24,812 bases of DNA from Cryomorphaceae bacterium. Lineage in GTDB: Bacteria > Bacteroidota > Bacteroidia > Flavobacteriales > Schleiferiaceae. Made by a program: the position numbers and the translations under genes. Where the stretch lies: the NCBI GenBank assembly GCA_013911625.1, contig JACESW010000003.1:1-24812 (forward strand). The letters run 5' to 3'. Below are positions 23,102 to 24,812 of the stretch, piece by piece; the first letter of the stretch is position 1; each line of letters opens with the position of its first letter. The notes beneath the pieces are model-generated. The model made no database searches and was not told the origin of the DNA. It saw only the letters and a list, made by a program, of their open reading frames with translations.

Positions 23102-24812
23102 ATGGGCCGATTCCTATACCTATTTCTCTTAGTTATTATGATGAGCTTTTCCACAAGTGGACAAAGCAAATCGGCCATCGCGCAATTTCAAAAAGCTAAA
23201 GAGGCTTTTAAGCAAAATGATGCAGATAAGGGTTGGGTACATTTAGAAAAAGCCATCAAGAAAGGCGGTAATACCTATTACCAACCTTTGATTTTTGCTG
23301 GTGATCGCCGGTTTAAAGAAGGTGATATTTTCCAGGCAATAGAGTACTATGATAAAGCGCTCCAAATTCAAGAGCTTTCTAGCATCCATTTGAAGAAGAG
23401 TATTGTTTACAAGTATGCTGGCGAATTTGATCTAGCCATTGATTCTTATCAACTATACATGAAGAATGCTCGGATGTCGAAGGAACGATTTCGGGCTTCA
23501 GAATTGGCACTAGAAAACCTGAAATTCACCAAAAGGAAGTATGAAGAATACATGGCATTAGGTGCCCCTTTAGAAGTGGTAAAGCTTGTTTTTAGCGATG
23601 AAAAAATGGAGTATGCTCCTTCACCTACAGGAGACGATAGGAAGTTGTTGTTTACTGCACGCATGGTGCAAAACGGTGCACCGACGGACGAAAACCTATT
23701 CGTTGCCGAGCGCTTAGGTGCAGGCTGGGAGAGTAGGTCGAAACCTGTTTTAGGGCGCGTAAACACTCGTGTGAACGAAGGTGCTTCAAGCATAAGTGCG
23801 GATGGAGAGTACATGGTATTCACGGCCTGTAACAGACCAGACGGTGTAGGGAAATGTGATTTGTACTACAGCTATTTTGACCCAGTGAAAGGTTGGGGGT
23901 TCCCGGAATTACTCCCAGGGAAAATAAATACTAAACGTTGGGAGAGCCAGCCAACCTTGGGACCGGATGGCACAACCCTTTATTTTGTTCGAGGCTCTAA
24001 CAATCAAGCAGATGACCTAGACATTATGGTAGCTTACAAGGATGATGAAGGGAATTGGTCTACGGTAGAGAAGCTCCCTTCTGAGGTGAATTCATCGGGT
24101 CGTGAGCGCAGTCCATTCATACACTTTGACGGAACAACATTATACTTCGTTTCGGAACGAAGTCCTTCGATTGGCGGTTCCGATTTCTTTATGGTCAAAA
24201 GACTTTCGGATTCTACCTGGTCAGCACCAGAAAACTTAGGTTTTCCGTTGAATAGTTTTGGAGATGAATTCTCTTTAGTGGTTAATGCAGCTGGTACTCA
24301 TGGTTACCTCAGTTCCAATAGAGGGAAGGATATTATTCCTAATCTGGATGCCATGGCTGAGATGGACTTGTATGAATTCGTCCTCCCTGAAAAAATGAAA
24401 CCTGAGCAGCGACTCTTTAAGGATTTTGTGGTGGTACATTCCGTCACTCAAACTCCATTAGGTCTAGCCAATGTGAAAATTAAAAGTTTAGATGAAAAAG
24501 AGGTTTATGCGGGAACAAGTTCAAAAAACACTGGCTTAGTAAGGGCCATGCACGACGGGGCAAATGATTTACGCATAAGTGCTTATAAAAAAGGGTTCTT
24601 ACCATATTCAGCAGTAGTCTCTAAAGATGACTTGATGGATGCTACTACGATTTATGAATTGCCTCTAACTCCGCTGAAATCAGCAGATTCATTTGTGTTA
24701 AGAAACCTTTTGTTTGATACTGATAAGAGCGAATTGCTTGCGGCCGGTGAGCAAGAATTAAGACTATTGAAGAAACTTCTAATAGATAATCCTAGTCTTA
24801 ATGCGACTATTG
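23102..24812 (+). CDS. PorE-like TPR-PD40-CRD-OmpA envelope protein, C-terminus outside window
   Basis: At least 570 residues, read by hand without frameshift to the right edge. It has a signal peptide (MGRFLYLFLLVIMMSFSTSGQ) with no lipobox cysteine. TPR-like helices cover about 25-145. A PD40/WD40-like propeller (about 165-425) repeats blades of the form PDGTTLYFV and FDGTTLYFVSERS. A carboxypeptidase-regulatory-like domain spans about 443-520. The start of an OmpA peptidoglycan-binding domain (FVLRNLLFDTDKSEL) begins near 531. This order matches PorE, a peptidoglycan-binding part of the type IX secretion machinery, but Bacteroidota carry many paralogues and PorE itself is a lipoprotein. 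An in-frame ATG at 23066 would add a basic MRYLRRRTKILL; 23102 gives the more typical signal peptide. It is divergent from the kinase-like gene by 41 bp. Confidence 0.88.
   Translation, partial: MGRFLYLFLLVIMMSFSTSGQSKSAIAQFQKAKEAFKQNDADKGWVHLEKAIKKGGNTYYQPLIFAGDRRFKEGDIFQAIEYYDKALQIQELSSIHLKKSIVYKYAGEFDLAIDSYQLYMKNARMSKERFRASELALENLKFTKRKYEEYMALGAPLEVVKLVFSDEKMEYAPSPTGDDRKLLFTARMVQNGAPTDENLFVAERLGAGWESRSKPVLGRVNTRVNEGASSISADGEYMVFTACNRPDGVGKCDLYYSYFDPVKGWGFPELLPGKINTKRWESQPTLGPDGTTLYFVRGSNNQADDLDIMVAYKDDEGNWSTVEKLPSEVNSSGRERSPFIHFDGTTLYFVSERSPSIGGSDFFMVKRLSDSTWSAPENLGFPLNSFGDEFSLVVNAAGTHGYLSSNRGKDIIPNLDAMAEMDLYEFVLPEKMKPEQRLFKDFVVVHSVTQTPLGLANVKIKSLDEKEVYAGTSSKNTGLVRAMHDGANDLRISAYKKGFLPYSAVVSKDDLMDATTIYELPLTPLKSADSFVLRNLLFDTDKSELLAAGEQELRLLKKLLIDNPSLNATI

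Noticed and set aside
1..24812. tRNA, rRNA, 4.5S RNA, CRISPR array, insertion sequence, prophage or toxin-antitoxin locus
   Set aside because: No cloverleaf-like stretch, repeat-spacer pattern, transposase or integrase reading frame, or terminal inverted repeat was seen. Gene order and composition look chromosomal throughout.

Overview
The window looks like a chromosomal core-plus-accessory segment of a Bacteroidota bacterium, most likely in the Flavobacteriales. The evidence is the gene families present: a Bacteroidota-type FtsK, a type IX secretion (T9SS) type A sorting domain, a TonB receptor with an N-terminal carboxypeptidase-like domain, and a PD40/OmpA protein. Several start regions also carry the Bacteroidota promoter pattern TAnnTTTG, the best being TTG-N19-TATATTTG before the HU gene. 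GC content is moderate. No tRNA, rRNA, IS element, CRISPR array or phage gene was seen, and no gene-free stretch exceeds 160 bp. The family assignment (perhaps Cryomorphaceae/Schleiferiaceae-like) is a guess.

Region 1 (1-3757, minus strand): ftsK, lolA and an lptF/lptG-type permease cut off by the window edge. They lie head to tail with 10 bp and 2 bp between them, and together serve chromosome segregation and envelope lipid or lipoprotein transport.

Region 2 (3870-12763, plus strand): eight genes with junctions from a 4-bp overlap to an 11-bp gap, read as one operon. Two different guanidino-modifying enzymes come first (an arginine deiminase/DDAH-like protein and a CtlX-like citrulline hydrolase), followed by argS, pepD, ffh, folD, queE and a two-domain Sua5. 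The first two could form a hydrolytic arginine-to-citrulline-to-ornithine route placed directly ahead of arginyl-tRNA synthetase.

Region 3 (12825-17198, plus strand): a TonB-dependent receptor followed 21 bp later by a T9SS-exported alpha/beta-hydrolase-like protein. The second protein has altered catalytic motifs and no histidine after the expected acid residue. A strong intrinsic terminator closes the pair. This is the best candidate here for an undescribed surface uptake system.

Region 4 (17281-19342): a class IV PLP aminotransferase, a convergent yqgE, and a divergent pdxH (PLP synthesis). A bidirectional terminator ends the region.

Region 5 (19407-23060, minus strand): an NTP-binding AAA/kinase-like protein, recQ and fmt overlap one another as a coupled set. 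The HU gene downstream has its own clear promoter.

Region 6 (23102 to the end, plus strand): a TPR-PD40-CRD-OmpA protein with PorE-like architecture, cut off by the window edge.
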